From Steromphala cineraria (taxonomy: Eukaryota > Mollusca > Gastropoda > Trochida > Trochidae): a DNA stretch of 64,000 nucleotides. The notes under the pieces were generated by a model. That model had not been told where the DNA came from and ran no database searches. It worked only from the letters and a program-made list of their open reading frames with translations. The position numbers and the translations under genes are program-made. Location of the stretch: positions 6,492,708-6,556,707 of the forward strand of contig OU744725.1 of assembly GCA_916613615.1 (NCBI GenBank). The letters are read 5' to 3'. Positions 13,128 to 26,340 of the stretch are shown here, piece after piece (position 1 is the first letter of the stretch; each line of letters opens with the position of its first letter).

Positions 13128-13345
13128 TTATGCCCCCGAATCAGAGATTCCGGGGGTATATTGTTTTTCACCTGTCCGTCTGTCCGTCCGTCTGTCTGTC
13201 TGTCCGTCTGTCTGTCCGTCTGTCTGTCCGTTTGTCCACAAAAACTTTAACCTTGGTGATAACTTTTGATTGGTCGGAGCTAGGTCTTTGATACTTGACA
13301 AATGCATCCGGGGGCATTCGTGTTTCACAAACACATCTTGTTTGA
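13128..13345. repeat. Molluscan-type CCGGGGGCAT repeat with a (TGTC CGTC)n array
   Basis: It begins with ATGCCCCCG and holds CCGGGGGTAT nearby, then an array of TGTC and CGTC tetramers (13172-13236). An ordered body follows with TAACTTTTGATTGGTCGGAG and CCGGGGGCATTCGTG, and it ends ACACATCTTGTTT. I recall this arrangement as a very abundant molluscan repeat, which is memory and not a search result. The minus-strand frame 13128-13334 is made entirely of the array. Confidence 0.65.
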
Positions 13346-14678
13346 TAATTTTATCGCCCCTCCTATATTAAAAGACCCGTCACGGATGAAATGATTTTCA
13401 TTAAAGTTCATATAACCACAAACATATTTCACTATTTTCTTTTGATTATATTAAAGTCTGATTACAACATTGTATAGTGCTCCAAAGGTCGCTACTCAAA
13501 TATGTTCAGTTTGGTAATGAAAGCTGTTTTTGAATGCCACTTATTATGGACCGCTTAGACCTATCTGGCCACAAACCAGTGAATGCACCCGTCACTAGTT
13601 ACACCCCCTTTTTGTGGCGTCATAAGCAGAAGTAGTCTCGTTATATCAATAATCTATCATAACAATACCACAGAAAAAAAAACAACCATAAACGATTTTC
13701 AGAAAATGTTTTCCACCCAGTTAGATAAATCATTTTACGATATAACACTAATAAGCTTTTGGTGTAAAAAAGATATCCACATCAATGGTAATTAAACAAT
13801 TATTTAGGCAGTATTTCAGTTCAAATAATGATACGTTAATCTGTATAGTCTGGTCATTACGTCACACACGCGCAAGTTTTATGGCCCCTGACCCACGTGG
13901 GGTTTTCACAGCCGATAAATACGCTGTCTCAATGAAAGGCTAATTAAAGATGTTTATTGGACAAATTAACAAAAATCAAGTCCAGTTTTAATTTTTTTGA
14001 AAAATCTTTGAACGAAAATGGGGAAGTGGTAAAGCCGAGGTTAGTTGATGTTTAAGAGAATATATAACAATAAGTAAATCTCTAAACAGCCTCTAAAATG
14101 GAATAACCTTCTTTTCTTTCTTCGCCAAATTGACATTTTGTCTTCATCATGTGAAAAACGGAATATGGATTGTATATCGGACCATCAAAAGAACCCGAAT
14201 CGACTTAGGTCTACTGCTATTTCTAGTTTGAGTGAGTTTTCTTTAACAATAAAATCTCAAGGGCACTCTGGGAAAAAGAATCTCATTGTGTCCCTTCTAC
14301 CATGCTGCACAAAATCCCTATGAGAATATTTTGTTTCTCTTGCATTCCACTGAAACCCATCACCAAGTAAATATTGTAAAGATACGAAATCAGACAAGGC
14401 CATTATGTTTTGGGCTTTAACTTTTTATCATTTTAAATCGCTGTTTAGCTTTAACATTTAACATTCTATCAAGGCTTTTCCTGCCATGAAGCATTTCAGC
14501 AGATATAAGTCTTCACTCGGTAAAAGTACAATTGTTTTTGCTTTTTAAGCCTTGTCAAGTATGTTCACATCTTGTCTCTATTGTGAAAACAAATTAGTGA
14601 TTCTTCAGGAGATTGCATTCGTTATCAGTATTTGCAAACTTTCACAGGTGTCTCATGTTTTTTTCATATCTATTTTGA
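13346..14678. other. No gene seen
   Basis: AT-rich sequence with small open frames only (13583-13795, 14138-14323). None has a recognisable domain. Confidence 0.45.
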
Positions 14679-15761
14679 TGAAAAACATCTACCATCAGAC
14701 AGGTGCAGAGTAAATCAGCTGGATCTGTTTCAGTTACTGATCTGCCTCATTCACAAGGATTGGTTTCTGCTCAGAGCTTACGGAACTGGACACAGGACGT
14801 GTAATACCGTGTGGGATTAGTCTGTTGAAGTACAAGTACTCTGATCATGTCTGATGGTAGATGTTTCTCGGTACAATAAATATTCAGTTGTTGCAGCCTA
14901 TATGCATTCATTGAGAATTGCCTGTAACGTCATTTCCTTTTTTAAGAGCTTTAAGAGGTTTAAGAGCCCATGATGAAAATATTACAGAAATATTTAGCAT
15001 GAAAACTTTCAATGAACTAATACCGTATCAATGATGGATACGAAAAAGAGGAACACTGAAGCAGTTTATTATCAAAGGTTATCCTACAATAAGAAAATTG
15101 TGCTATGATTCCATGTGTTTAATATGTTGATCATTCATAAGTAAGAATTAGGTCAAAGGCTTCTTGTTGTAAGCAAAATGTACAAAATAGCGAATAACTT
15201 CCCTTTGATTATACACTGTATAGGTATTGCTCAATGTTCAGTCGTACTTGATTCAAAACGCTAGATGACAAAATATTTTTTCACATACAACACTAATCCA
15301 AACTATGAAAAACCGTAAAAAAAAGTCTGCAACAACTGCATATTAATTGTGCAGAGAAACATCTACCATCAGACGGAGCAGAATAAATCAGCTGGACCTG
15401 TTTCAATTAGTGATCTGCTCCATTCACAACGATAGCTTTCTGCTAAGAGACTGACTGAAGACAGGAAATGTAATACTCTGTGGAATTAGATTTTGAAGAC
15501 ATATAGTTTCTTCACACAAATGTAAGCACACTATCTCCGGTTGTCTCAGTCCCATTGCTTATGCGTCTGACAGTTTTGATGAACTTGATCTTCAAACATA
15601 GAAACGAAGTAGGGGACTATTTCCAGTTTAACTAAATCTGGATTACGGTAAGTAAGTTCCACTTTCATGAGATTTTTGTAGTCCTTATTTAAACATATTG
15701 CATTATAAATGATGAATAATTTCTCAATATATTACCAGATTCGATATATTTTCATGTATGT
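14679..15761 (-). repeat. About 1-kb dispersed element, copy B
   Basis: It is the reverse complement of 1-1020. Shared landmarks are the module at 15350-15490, the block around 14990-15345 matching 433-775, and 15530-15761 matching 1-216. At the left end, 14701-14830 is a module bounded by inverted 20-bp sequences, ACATCTACCATCAGAC (about 14685-14700) and GTCTGATGGTAGATGT (about 14848-14863). That module lies in the opposite orientation, relative to the rest of the element, to its counterpart at 880-1008. No protein is encoded. Confidence 0.75.
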
Positions 15762-16099
15762 ATAAATATACATATATATTTCATATATGGATTTTTCATT
15801 AATTTCAATATTACTAGTAAACTGAGGTACAAAAGAAACATTACACCATTTTGTTTCACTCAAACAGTAAAAATAACAAAACAAATTGAAATGATAGAAC
15901 CGGGATATTTGATGTTCAATGTTGACTGATTCGGCAAACAATCATACTCGTTTATTTTCAAACATGCAGAGTTAGAGTCAAAGAAAGGACCAAGGGATAT
16001 ACATTAATTTTTACAGTCCACAGTTTGATGAACATGTCATTTTGTTATTACCATAATGAATGTTTTTGTCAGTTTAAGAGCACCCAATGTCACATCAAC
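15762..16099. other. No gene seen
   Basis: AT-rich spacer between the dispersed element and the transposase remnant. Confidence 0.4.
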
Positions 16100-16270
16100 A
16101 TCTTGTGTGACCTCTTTTGGCGTTACTACAGGCCATAACTCGCATCTAATGGATAACGTTAGGCGTCCGATGACATCAGCTTGAATCTGTCTGCACTCGT
16201 CATGAAGTGCCTGTTCCAGTTACTGTCTGGTTTGTGGCTGCGGCTGATGAACATAATAGATTAATGACTG
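16100..16270 (-). pseudogene. Tc1/mariner-type transposase C-terminal remnant
   Basis: On the minus strand one frame reads LEQALHDECRQIQADVIGRL followed by a second frame reading MRVMACSNAKRGHTR. Together they resemble the end of Tc1-like DDE transposases, which carry an A-L-x-x-E-W-x-x-I pattern, then V-I-x-R-L, then a basic stretch ending in G-G-H-T-R. A one-base shift separates the two frames, and the catalytic core is absent. The family normally cuts and pastes DNA at TA dinucleotides; this fragment is far too short to act. Confidence rests on motif resemblance only. Confidence 0.55.
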
Positions 16271-18720
16271 CCGCTTCACGTTTCCTTGAATCATCTACAA
16301 ACGCCAATAAAACGATTTATTCTTAAACAATTTAAGCAAATAGATAAATCTATCAAATTAATAGAAAACATGACTCTTTTAGAATAATAAGCAATTTTGT
16401 ATTCAACTATGCAAATTATCAAACTCGAATTCGTTTAAAAACACATTCATCCAATGACAAAAGGGAGTGATGAAAAAGCCATAATATGGATTTATAGCGT
16501 GTCAAGAGAAAATTTAAACGAAGGGAGAAAGTTTTACAGAATCTGCTTCTTACAGTTTTTGTAGTTTAACTTTATCAGATTCTCATCGCCACAGCCTCAA
16601 CTCCAATTATGCTTCAGATTTACATAGATTTTCATTCAGTTTCTATCAAACACTTCAAGTGAAATTTCTGAGCACATGGAGCTTTTGTACAGCTCTGTTT
16701 CTTACAGTACAACCACCGATGGCATCATGTCCTTATTCTGTATATCTATTCTAAAGAGTACTTTAACGCTGTACGGACAAAGGGTTTTACATATAAATAG
16801 TACCACATTTCTGCTTGGTTTATATTAGTACTGAGAAAAACAATTTTGTGTACAAACACATAATATCAGTCGAAGTCATTGCAAAAAGTAAAGACTAATT
16901 GACTTAATTCTTCAACAGTACATGTTTCCCCATAAACAAGTGAAATTTATAACCAGCTACCGGCAAGCTTCTTGTTTTGAATGTGATATTAGCGATGGGT
17001 AATTTTCTGAACTCTTAACTGCAATTATTGATGGTAGAAAAGAATGAAAATGTGATTTTCGTGTGTAGCATCTAGGTTGTACCGTTGTTGATTTAACAAA
17101 TATAATCATATTACTTTAATTATTATAAATGCCATTTTACAATTTTAAAGGTAATGTGACCCCTGATCAATCTATCTAGGTTACAGACGTACTGCAGAAT
17201 ATTTACGAGCAGGCGGATCACTCTGGAATAGTAATCTGGAACATGCTCTGGAATTGTGGTATTAATGATTAACCTTTTTTTACACTGAATACCCTGGCTT
17301 CTTCTAACATACGAGTTTTATACAAAACATATAACTAATTTATTGTATTAAACATAGATGGTGAACATATAATTATTCATGAGAAATATCAGGTCTTCAT
17401 TATATCTCCAGCACACATTAATTGTTGTATTGATAAAGCCAATGAAATCACTTCTCGCGTTGAAAGGGTTTGTTTTAATCAAGGCCTTTGCAATGATTCA
17501 GTGGCCATAATTTTTTTTATATGAGGACTTTTGAACACAATCGCTGATTGCATGACTGACTTTCATTTCATCAAATCGCGCTTCTCCCTTTCTAGCCGAG
17601 TTTTCAGCAATCAATGACTTGAGCTTCCTCTATGGGAATGAGCAATATGAAAACGATATGTGATGGCTACAGCTTTATATAGAATTTATCGATTTTTCAA
17701 CTGAATAAATTTATTCAATTACTGTAGATATACGTAAATTCATGCAACGAAATCAATAGGACATTTCATTTAAATTGACATGAATTAAAGTTGACCAAGT
17801 TCTAATATGTTTATTGGTTAATGATTAATCTTACTAATTGAATGTTAATATGTTTAGCCTGAAGGGAAATAAAATTCCTTCTGAAGCACACATTATACAG
17901 ACAACATCAATCAACTTTGCAATTATATCGTAAAGATTTGAAAAAAAAAACCCATAAATCTCTAACTCGTCTTAAAGAGTTAAACATTACAGGGTTGGTT
18001 CAAACCGATTTTTCAAGAGCAAAAATAACGTAATCATGTTAAGAATTTAATGATAGCGCAGATTTGTCAAAGGATAATCTAGCATAATGAATTATGTATT
18101 GATTTTATTAATGTGAAATTGAGTAAATACAGGGAGGTTACGAAATGTTTCTGTCAAGATTCATACCCGTTCTGAGATTATCTCACATCTCTCTCGACAA
18201 CATATTTAGAATACTAAACGACGTCCCGTTTGATAGAATTTTTATTAAATAAGTGAATTGTGTGGTATTTAACGAGCAAAAATTTCAAAAAAGATTTTTT
18301 TAAAGGGGACGAGCTTAGTTTTCTATTCATTGATTTAATGATACAGTTCTTTTTCATTATCCGTCAAAAATATAATGAAATTCGCCAACATGACTTTTGC
18401 GGTTTGTCCGATGACATTGTGATGTCAATCTAAACAATTATGCATTATTATTATTATGCCACGTCATTCAGTCAGCGTATGATATTATTATTTATACGCA
18501 GGGCAGTCATATCGAGGTTTATATTGTTCATATGTTGCCCTAGGGCAAAATATCACATTTTCATTGTGACATCACGTTATCAAAAATGCTTTTTGCGTCA
18601 TGATTCACCTATGACGTCACATTCTATACGGCCGGCGGGGGCTAGTCCGTCTATGCAAAAGTAGGTTTTGAATGTTTTCTTTAGTTTTGATAATACCGTA
18701 ATAAACAGAATATTATATTC
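16271..18720. other. No gene seen
   Basis: AT-rich sequence, no paired repeat and no open frame with a domain. The open frame at 18440-18664 is short and unremarkable. Confidence 0.45.
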
Positions 18721-18812
18721 GTGCCCATGACATACTATGTTTACGACACTCATGCCTAAATATCAGTATATTCCTCGCCAGTCGTGTCGTAAACATAGTA
18801 TGTCATGGACAC
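18721..18812. repeat. Long hairpin, 29-bp arms
   Basis: 18721-18749 and 18784-18812 are reverse complements with one mismatch; 25 bp are perfect (CCATGACATACTATG then TTTACGACAC). The loop is 34 nt. The transcript would fold into a stable stem. No adjoining gene indicates a role. Confidence 0.75.
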
Positions 18813-19639
18813 TCATAGAATATCCTTTATTTGTTATAACTTTAGTAGATATAAAATTATATTGTGCTAAATTATATATAAATAAAAACATCATTAACGT
18901 ATATATTACATTCACTCTATTACTTTTATCATGTCTATATACAAGAAAATGTTATGATAAATCGGGGTCATTATTTATAACGGTCTTCTTTCAAACAAAC
19001 AAAATCAAAATAAAATAGATAATATTTTATCATTATAAACGTGGTACAACGTCAGATCTAAAAACATCCCCAAATTGTTATGTTTATAATTATGCAAACA
19101 ACAAGCATAATTCAATTGTTTTCAGCACATTGTTTTCATCAAATCGCATCATCAATATCAAATCCTTCAAGCAGACGTTTCAAACAGGAATCAAACTGCT
19201 TTTGTTGTGATAGGAAATCACACAATTGATACTGTTATGGCCAAAATTTGGTTTTCATTTTTTTATGTCCAAAACGTTGACGTAAATGCGAAACTAAATT
19301 GACCTAGTTTTTGGACACTTAACTCTACCTTAGAGTCAAGGGAGAAAACTCTCGGTTGAGTTGTTGAGCTAGTTGAGCTTAGATGAGAGCACATGGTCTG
19401 AGCTGAGTGACAGCATGTTGCTAAGATTTGAAGATGTGACTTTAGATTTGGAAGTATGCAATGACATGTGAAGATATGAAGACTTGGAAATACACATTAA
19501 TCTCAATCTTTCAAGATGAAGAAAAAACAAATTGAAGGTATTGTCATTACCTGTCCTTATGAAGTGAATAGCTTGTGACCTCTGACTGAACTTGGCTGTT
19601 GTGAACTACCAGAACTAGAGTAAGTTTTGATAATGAAGA
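18813..19639. other. No gene seen
   Basis: Contains a plus-strand open frame up to 19018 with AT-driven composition and no recognisable domain. Confidence 0.4.
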
Positions 19640-19810
19640 TTTGGATACTACAGATACTACAGATACTCTACAGCTTAGTTTTGTCTGCAACATTTAAGGT
19701 TAGGTGATGAAAACCAATTCGAGTAGATAATCAACAACTTGTTTTCACAGTCACGCTGGTATCGGAAGTGGCCAGCAATCAATAGGGAATGTTATGCTAT
19801 ATTAACTGAA
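19640..19810 (-). repeat. Dispersed repeat family D, copy 1
   Basis: On the minus strand it contains ATTCCCTATTGATT, GTGACTGTGAAAACAAGTTG, GATTATCT and CAGACAAAACTAAGCT, in the same order as 31440-31625 and 37385-37560. A fourth copy lies at 54890-55010. The class is unknown and it is non-coding. Confidence 0.65.
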
Positions 19811-20024
19811 CTGAATCTTTATTGCTATGTCGAAGAATTTTGAACGTATATAAATTCGCCAGTTTTTTTTTTCATTTCAACTACTTGAGTTCAATCTCTG
19901 AACCCTTTTCCTTTATGTACAAATATATATTTTTTGGTAAATATTTCCCAAAGGGAGTCTCTTATCGTCATCATATAATGGTAATGATTGATGATATGTT
20001 TCATGCCATTAAATATTTGGCGCA
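19811..20024. other. No gene seen
   Basis: Short AT-rich spacer; the frame 19822-20088 runs into the SINE and is not credible. Confidence 0.4.
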
Positions 20025-20162
20025 TCGCTCGCGGGTTTCACCGCAATGCATAACAACAATGGTTTTGCGGGCTTTCTCCCTGCAATAATACTAGCAGCCA
20101 CGATATAAGTGAAAGAATCTTGAAAGCGGCGTTAAACAACACACAACTTCATCTCACCTCCT
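20025..20162 (+). mobile_element. tRNA-derived SINE, 5'-truncated
   Basis: Contains GCGGGTTTCACCGCAATGCA, then GAAAGCGGCGTTAAACAAC, and ends CATCTCACCTCC. These are the body and tail of the SINE seen at 12716-12992, here on the plus strand and without the tRNA-like head. Truncation at the 5' end is typical of retrotransposed copies. Confidence 0.6.
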
Positions 20163-21604
20163 TTATAACGTATTAAGAGCAGTGAAGATGTTAATTTTGA
20201 GATAAGACAGTTCATGGTTGGGAAAAATAATTAATCAGATATTTGAATTATGAGCAAATACAATTCTTGAAATTCGCATTTATCAGGGTATTTTCAAAAT
20301 TTCCTTACGATTTATTCATTTAATTATGTTAATAACAAGCTGGATTTAAATGAATAAAATTTATTGTTTAAACATAACAAAACTCACAAACATGTTTTTT
20401 TTTTCTAACATAAACAATTGAAATATACATGACTTTGGGGGAAAAGATCTGCTTACAGCAATTCTAAATGACTTCATTTCTTGAACCAGGATGGGGGGTG
20501 TACATATAATGAAAGCTGACATGTTTACTAGATCGAACAATTAAAGAAAGAAATGAAAATAGGAATTGTGTTTCGTACTCTATCCCACATATAGAATTAG
20601 ATTTGGTAACATATCTGATCAACTAATGCCATTGAGAACATCCCTTTTCAGAGGACTAGCATTTCCAAAGTATATTATCAACTAAATTCCAGGGACATGC
20701 CTGGTTGTAAGATAGCTTGTAATGTTTAAACTGAAACCTAAATTTTGGTCTTCCCTAGAGGTAGGAAGAAATTAAGTGTATTTACAACGTGTGACAAATC
20801 ATTGATTCACATCCTTTCCATTAGTTATCATGTTCACTGAGATTTACAAATCAGCACCGCATTTACTCCAAGCCATCTCTGTTTATTGTCTACTTGTTAT
20901 ATAAAGGAGAGAATGCAGAGTAGAAAAGAAATACAACCTACCGGTCATGTAACATAATAGTGTAATGTTCAATTCATCCGAAAAATTACTTTGAATTTTT
21001 ATTAATAATATATTAAAACAGTATCGTAAGGGTACCTTGAATGTTTGTCATTTTTACGAAGGGGTACCCGTTTTGCATGTTATTTTCAGAGATAGAGTTT
21101 TTTAATAGGGTTTTTGTTGCTTTTTTGTATCCTTTAGGAATTCATTATATTGTTCGATATTCGAGGAGTGTTTACTGAATGGAATCCTTAAGAGCCAATT
21201 CATGTGTGATTATGCTCATATCATCAGCAAAACGCGCATTACAGAGCATCAATGATTTGCATACTTCCTTTCAATATTTATGTTTATGAAGATAAAATGT
21301 TTAATCCTCCTATTTATTTATTTAATCCGTTGTGTATTTTTTTTGAAAGAGAAAGTAATGGCTGTCTATGAAGTCAACAGATATTTCTTTCAGCACAAAA
21401 TAATAATCTGTATTTCAAACTACTTCACCAAAGACAAGGGCACATATAGTCTTCTAAAGTCGATTAATATCAGGAATAAGATATAGTTTAAAGCGTCTAT
21501 GTCCTCTCTACCATGTCATAAACACATATATATTGCTTTTCCGTCGAAGATACCATAGTCGCTCGTTTTTTTACAAAATCATTAACTTGTTAATAAAAAT
21601 AGTA
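20163..21604. other. No gene seen
   Basis: AT-rich sequence with no paired repeat. GGGTACC occurs at about 21029 (as GGGTACCTTG) and at 21061 (as GGGGTACCCG), a minor local feature. Confidence 0.4.
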
Positions 21605-21961
21605 TTAAAAGGGGCAGTAGCACGTTTTTCTAAAATTGTATATTTCAAACTTTTCACTGATAAGTGTACGTTAATGTTAATTGTATTATTTTGATAGTGT
21701 CAAAAATCCCATAGCACAAACCGATTATCCAGAGGACAAAGTATGAAGACTCACATAAAATCCATTAGCGGCCATTTTGTGTGAACACCTTTAGTTCATT
21801 TTGTGTAAGAGAAATTAATCGTACGGCTAAACTTTACATTATATATTTGAATTATAACTTCTTTATTTAGATTATATACGTTTTCTTTCAATTGGAACCA
21901 TTAATTTTCATTTTCCTGACATCACTTTCATTCCCCCTAAAACGTACTACTGTCCCTTTAA
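21605..21961 (+). mobile_element. TTAA-type MITE, full-length copy
   Basis: The left end is TTAA-AA-GGGGCAGTAGCACG and the right end is CGTACTACTGTCCC-T-TTAA, so the terminal inverted repeats are about 15 bp and TTAA flanks both sides. The body is 357 bp and non-coding. Collinear relatives are at 10255-10500 (plus) and 38131-38455 (minus). TTAA duplication is characteristic of piggyBac and some other DNA transposons; the autonomous partner is not in the window. Confidence 0.8.
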
Positions 21962-24900
21962 TGAAAGGTCTTTAAGTATCCTCTATTAGCACACTGTAGG
22001 TAATGAGCTTTGTTGCAAGTAATAAACAAATTACAAAACTCCCTTCATGTAATACTATAATTATTAAACTCGTGAAAGATTTTGTATGAAACACGTTTAT
22101 ACAAAATCATTTACTCGTCTAATACAAAATATTAAATCGAAGGTCGTTTAGTATCCTATCTTCATACTTTGAACCTCATGAATATTATAGTTTGAATAAT
22201 TGTCTTATGAATGTATAGTTTTCAAAGATAAATGATGTATGCAGTGCCGTTTAAACATTACAGGTATTTTCTAGTTGTCTTTGTTAGTACCTCATCTGCG
22301 CTGTTGCACAAATGATGACTTTCAGATAAATGTCAGTGAAATGAAGATAATTTGATCAGTGAAAGTTGTTCTCCTCTGAAAAGTACAACCACTGAAATAG
22401 ATCACTTTTCCATAAACAATCAAAATCAATTAAGGCATGAACCATGTTTGTGACAAGCAACTTTTCAGATGATATTGCTTCAAAGAGTTGAATCCTTTTG
22501 AAAGCATCTTACAAGACAGAGCCTCGTTAGTTAAAGTGTCCATGCATCTCAAGAGATTTTTAGGCATGCAGCAAAGTTTATCCTTGAACAGAAAAGATTC
22601 CGTCACTTTCAACAAAATGGACAATGCTACTGTATTTATTATGACATCCATACATTTGAGACAAAATTGTGAAACAAGTCCGCATTTTCTAAGGTGTTGT
22701 GTTCATATTCCGAGTTTGTAACACACTGACGCTCGGAGGACGAATACTCATTCTTTTCAACTTTACCTGTAAAGATTTCAATCTCTAAAATTAATATTCA
22801 GATCAACAATGTACATCTTATCATCGAAATCAGATCCTCCAACTGAGATTTCTGATGTTGACATTTTCTTGTCTATTAAAAAAACAACACTTTTAATGTT
22901 TAGGATATGGATGTGAGTGTGTTCTTAGCATAATATCAAAATGTTTCTCTTATAATTCATTCAACGTTCGAAACAGGATATTTGTCCTTGTCTCTGTTTT
23001 CCCCTTGTCCATATACAGGATGAAACATAAAGGACAATAGTCTGTCGTAAAATTGGGCTGAAGTTAACAAATAGGTAGACATTGTCACTGTACCAAAACT
23101 TGGAAGTTTCTACTCATGCTGTCGTCTAAGAGACAGTGACTGTTATTGGCATATGGACGACATTGGCGTAACTGCCTTGTTTGTCAGTTCTATATTTGGA
23201 TAATTTTAAATGTTGTAAGTTACAACAGGTCTGAAGAGGCGTAGTTTGGCTTAGAATCAATTAATCTCCATGTTAGGTTTTCTCAAATCCCTTATTTTCT
23301 TATAAGAAATTGTTACTTTCTCGATATTTTGTTGGTAGAAGGATGAATGTATGTGTTGTATGTATAAACAATCTTTGCTGATTAACCACAAAACCAGTCT
23401 AACCAACTACAAAATAATGCATGAGCCATAAATCCTTAAACCAATAATAGCAAACTTATAGCTAAACTTAAAATTTGTGCTAGAAATGAATGTAGTAAAG
23501 AGTTCTAGTTCATCACCATTGTACACATTATGGGTTTTAGGTAATTGCATTGGAAAAGGATGGGAGCCGTTGCAGAGACAGTATTTTACACTTGCATTCT
23601 AAAGCTATAATAAGGGTCAAAGGTGCTCTACCCTAAAACCTAGTTTTTCTTTTTTATAAAGTTATTATCAACTTAGCATCTGTGACCCTTACTAGGGACC
23701 AATTAGTCACCAAATTTACAATGATAATCTCTATCGGATAAGGAATCTGTACGCAATATTCCAGCAACTTAGAGCAAGTGGGTTTGGAAAAGATGTGAAA
23801 AACGACGAATTCAGGGATAGAAGGTACATGCCACATGACATGACACATACCCATCAGGCTTCATGAGTTAATATCAAGTTGGCGGATTAAACTGATTAAA
23901 TTTCAATCATTATATTTCATCCTGAAAAAATAACGATAATGATTACTAAAATCATGCCGCAGATAGCAGCCATAAGTCTTTGAATTACTTGTTAATAGGA
24001 AACCAAATACAGAACGGCCTTTCATAACATGAAAGTAAACATCATATAACAGAAGAGACTTGAGCATAATTATCCAAATGATACTAAAATAATGTGTTTT
24101 GCTCATCTGTTATTTCTTGTTCTATTTGAGGATAATGATGATGCATCATTTATCTAGGTTTGGAAAGCGTACAAAGTAATACTTAAGTTACGCGTATTGA
24201 ATTGCAATGTTCAGATATTAAAACCCATTTGAACCATTTGCTTGGTTGAGTTTTATTCCATTGCTTGATTAAAGATTCTGAACACACGTGTGTTGCATTG
24301 ATTACTACAGATGTTTGCTCCATACCTTAGTGTCTCATACTGTTTAGTCGTAGTTTTAAAGGAAACAATAATTAAACTTTGATTATTTATCTCCCATCTC
24401 CTAATCAAAATGACATATCAAGAAATAATACCACTTTGGGGAATAAAAGGATAGATATCTGATTGAAAATAACCTCCCGAAAATAAAATGAGTATCCAGT
24501 ATTCATGGATTAAAAATATGTCCGTAATGGGTCATAAAACGTACATCTAGTATGATTTTAGAGTCTATTCCTACTTTGTTTTGCCTAAGCCTCAGCGATA
24601 TTTCCAGTAACTTAACAAACGCAAATTAACAGCCTAGCCAGAATTTCAATTGTACGTCCAAATAGAAGTCATTACTACAGAAGTCATAACATCGACGAGC
24701 ACAGATGCGTTCCTGCTGTCAGAGTACAAGGAAAACACCTCAGAGCGATACTCGATAGCACATTGATAGTTTGTTGTTTGAAACTTGTGTACGAGCATTC
24801 CCTACAGGTTAAAACATATTTTCATATTTCAACTCTTATATTCATGTTGAATTTACAAGAACTCAGACGCCGTTGCACTTCATCCACATTGCACTCAGTT

Positions 24901-25348
24901 CATCCAGCTGTTAAAATGGGTACCTGAGAACAGAATGTAATGACTCTCATGGTCGCGCTAAATGCTAGATATCATCTTTAAAATTATAATTCTTTCAGGG
25001 TTATACTGACATTTGGTGATGTGAATATCCTCATTACTATTTATTTCAAAACCATATTTAAATTGGCATTAACGATATCAAATCCCGATTAGAAGTAATT
25101 GTGATGAAAAGTTATTCTGTAATTTTTTCGTTTCATCTCAAATTCATACACTGGCATTAACGATATCAAATCAAAACATGATGAAGAATGAAATGTGACA
25201 CCGGTATAACAGAAAAACTATTAACACCAACCTTTCAAATTTTGCTAATTTCTTGGATGAAAGACGTCATGAGTAATTGGTATCATCTCATTTCATGAGA
25301 TAAGGCCAATGCAGAAACATTAATTCCATTATTTTCAATCTTTTTTTT
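21962..25348. other. No gene seen
   Basis: AT-rich sequence. Overlapping frames at 22430-22721 on both strands lack domains. GGCATTAACGATATCAAATC is repeated at about 25063 and 25153. Confidence 0.45.
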
Positions 25349-25373
25349 GGGGGGGGGGGGGGGGGGGTGGGGG
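25349..25373 (+). repeat. Poly-G tract (G19-T-G5)
   Basis: Nineteen G, one T and five G follow a run of eight T. Such a tract can form an intramolecular G-quadruplex and is prone to length error during sequencing and assembly. Confidence 0.9.
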
Positions 25374-26197
25374 ATCAGTGGTAGCGACTTCTGCCAATGG
25401 TTTGGATAATGGGACGTTTTAGGAAAAGAAGATGTTAAGTCTTTAAATAACTATTGGCAAGTCGACCAGAATTTCATATATTTGGAGTGGTTGCACGTGG
25501 AGTAGGCGCTATATTTGTCAATATTGTATGTTTGCTTTAGGTCATTCTGAATGTGTTTGAAGTTTGGTTTCAGACCGCTTTGTTTTGTATTAAAAATGGT
25601 ATATTTCACACGTCTTTTCTGTTTGTTTTAAATATTTTATTTTTATTTCACAGTTTTATTATCATATTCAATACTCAATTTCTATATTCGGGATATCCAA
25701 GACAAATATTTCGTTTTGATAAGTTAATTTTCGAAGCTATATGTCTTTATCTATTCCTTAACTTTATTACATATATTTAACAATTGGACAATCGAGAAAA
25801 GATTACTTATGGTCCCTTTCTTAAAGCAAAAGCTGCAGTTATTTTCATCATTTAAATTCATCTTTTCCAAAATATCATTTGTCGGTAGAATTCTAAAACA
25901 ATTTTGTTTTGGAATTTAAATTTACCGATTCACTTTCATTGATTGAACATTCAAGATCTAATTCCCAAATTTTTCTCTGCGTGTATACCGTCTTTTCTGT
26001 CTCTTGTAATATATCACAGTAGCTTCGGCATCACTTTTTCTTAGAAAACAGTAATTCATTTGGTCAGAGATGCACGGTTGGAGATATAAGGGAGCCATGC
26101 TTACTTTTTTATTGCTTGTTAGATTCTAATTATATGAATTTAAATTTTATACTGTTAAAATTAATTCCGTTGTTTGTTTGGTAAGTACATTTGATGA
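25374..26197. other. No gene seen
   Basis: AT-rich sequence; the open frame 25553-25780 is rich in F, I and L from base composition and is not recognised. Confidence 0.45.
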
Positions 26198-26340
26198 AGT
26201 AGTATGAAATGTGTATTTTCATATCACATTCTATATCAGCATTCGACCAATATCAGCTCTCGAGCCAGACGGCTCTCTGGTATATTGGGGTCTCGGGCTA
26301 ATTCAGAATGAGATATGAAAATACCCATATGATACTATCT
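26198..26340. repeat. Foldback repeat
   Basis: The left arm around 26198-26237 (TAGTATGAAAT then TATTTTCATATC) pairs imperfectly with the right arm around 26300-26340 (GATATGAAAATA then ATATGATACTA). The centre has GCTCTCGAGCC and GGCTCTC. It is a small MITE-like hairpin without coding capacity. Confidence 0.5.

Noticed and set aside
13172..13236. CRISPR-like array
   Set aside because: Short tandem tetramers with no spacers; an ordinary eukaryotic microsatellite.
13128..13334. Minus-strand frame of 68 codons with a repeated DGQT motif
   Set aside because: It is a translation of the tetranucleotide array, not a protein.
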